6,561 nucleotides of DNA, from assembly GCA_004322375.1 (NCBI GenBank), contig SCUC01000342.1, forward strand, positions 1 to 6,561, given 5' to 3'. Below, one piece after another: positions 6,205-6,561 of this stretch. The notes under the pieces were generated by a model, which was not told the DNA's origin, did no database searches, and saw only the letters and a program-made list of their open reading frames with translations. The number at the start of each line of letters is the position of its first letter. Position 1 is the stretch's first letter. The DNA is from Bacteroidota bacterium. Its GTDB lineage: Bacteria; Bacteroidota; Ignavibacteria; UBA10030; SZUA-254. Made by a program: the position numbers and the translations under genes.

Positions 6205-6561
6205 GTGACACGACAACCCGTTCGATTAAAACAGTAAAATCTGTCAATGCGCACATTACTGTTCCTCCTTCAAAAAGCTATACCAACAGGGCATTGATTG
6301 TCTCAGCGCTGGCTGATGGGCTATCCATATTATCAAACACCTCATCGAGCGATGACTCCCTGTATCTTATTCAGGCGCTGCGGCATTTTGGAATTGAGCT
6401 TGTTGCTTCCGATACGCAAATTCAAGTACAGGGCTCAAATGGTAAGCCTGCTGCACCTGCAAATGAAATTTTCATCGGTAACGCTGGCACAGCGCTGCGG
6501 TTTCTTACAACGTTTTCATGTCTGGCTAACGGTCAAACGCATCTCACCGGTGATGAAGCGA
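6201..6561 (+). CDS. aroA: 3-phosphoshikimate 1-carboxyvinyltransferase (EPSP synthase), 5' part
   Basis: Transfers the enolpyruvyl group from phosphoenolpyruvate to shikimate-3-phosphate. Only the first 120 codons are present; the frame is open to the window edge, so this is truncation by the window and not a broken gene. PPSKSYTNRALI (22-33) carries the substrate-binding Lys25, Ser26 and Arg30. The family signature GNAGTALRFL is at 93-102, and TGDEA (116-120) begins the next conserved block. The ATG at 6201 shares bases with the aroDE stop. AGG at 6194-6196 is at most a weak ribosome site. Residue 101, in the signature, is Phe where the E. coli enzyme has Pro. The full protein is expected to be about 430 residues from the family. 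Confidence 0.95.
   Translation, partial: MSDTTTRSIKTVKSVNAHITVPPSKSYTNRALIVSALADGLSILSNTSSSDDSLYLIQALRHFGIELVASDTQIQVQGSNGKPAAPANEIFIGNAGTALRFLTTFSCLANGQTHLTGDEA

Overview
The window is a compact aromatic amino acid biosynthesis locus with every gene on the + strand: aroF (DAHP synthase), trpB, trpA, aroB, a fused aroDE, and the first third of aroA, which runs off the right edge. All six proteins are recognisable from conserved catalytic motifs. No gene looks broken, and I see no tRNA, rRNA, CRISPR array, transposase or phage gene.

Layout: positions 1-262 hold no gene but contain several short palindromic, G-rich repeats. aroF occupies 263-1288. A 244-bp gap (1289-1532) holds a 109-bp nested palindrome of a dispersed-repeat type, followed by a good sigma70-like promoter just before trpB. 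trpB (1533-2726) and trpA (2723-3529) overlap by 4 bp through an ATGA stop/start. A 174-bp AT-rich gap (3530-3703) separates trpA from a second tight block, aroB (3704-4789), aroDE (4786-6204) and aroA (6201 onward), also joined by ATGA overlaps.

Functionally, aroF makes DAHP from phosphoenolpyruvate and erythrose-4-phosphate, and aroB cyclises it to 3-dehydroquinate. The aroDE fusion dehydrates that and reduces the product to shikimate, and aroA adds the enolpyruvyl group after shikimate kinase, which is not in this window. TrpA and TrpB form tryptophan synthase, the last step of the tryptophan branch. trpE, trpG, trpD, trpC and trpF, as well as aroK and aroC, are not seen here.

The organism is a bacterium using the standard code, with GC in the mid range by eye. 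Most starts have no convincing Shine-Dalgarno sequence, and the intergenic spaces are rich in palindromic repeats. That combination fits the Bacteroidota/Chlorobiota/Ignavibacteriota neighbourhood, but this is an inference without a database search. I found no wholly new system. The points most worth a second look are the altered substrate-binding residues in the shikimate dehydrogenase half of AroDE, and the repeats that flank, and may supply, the promoter of trpBA.
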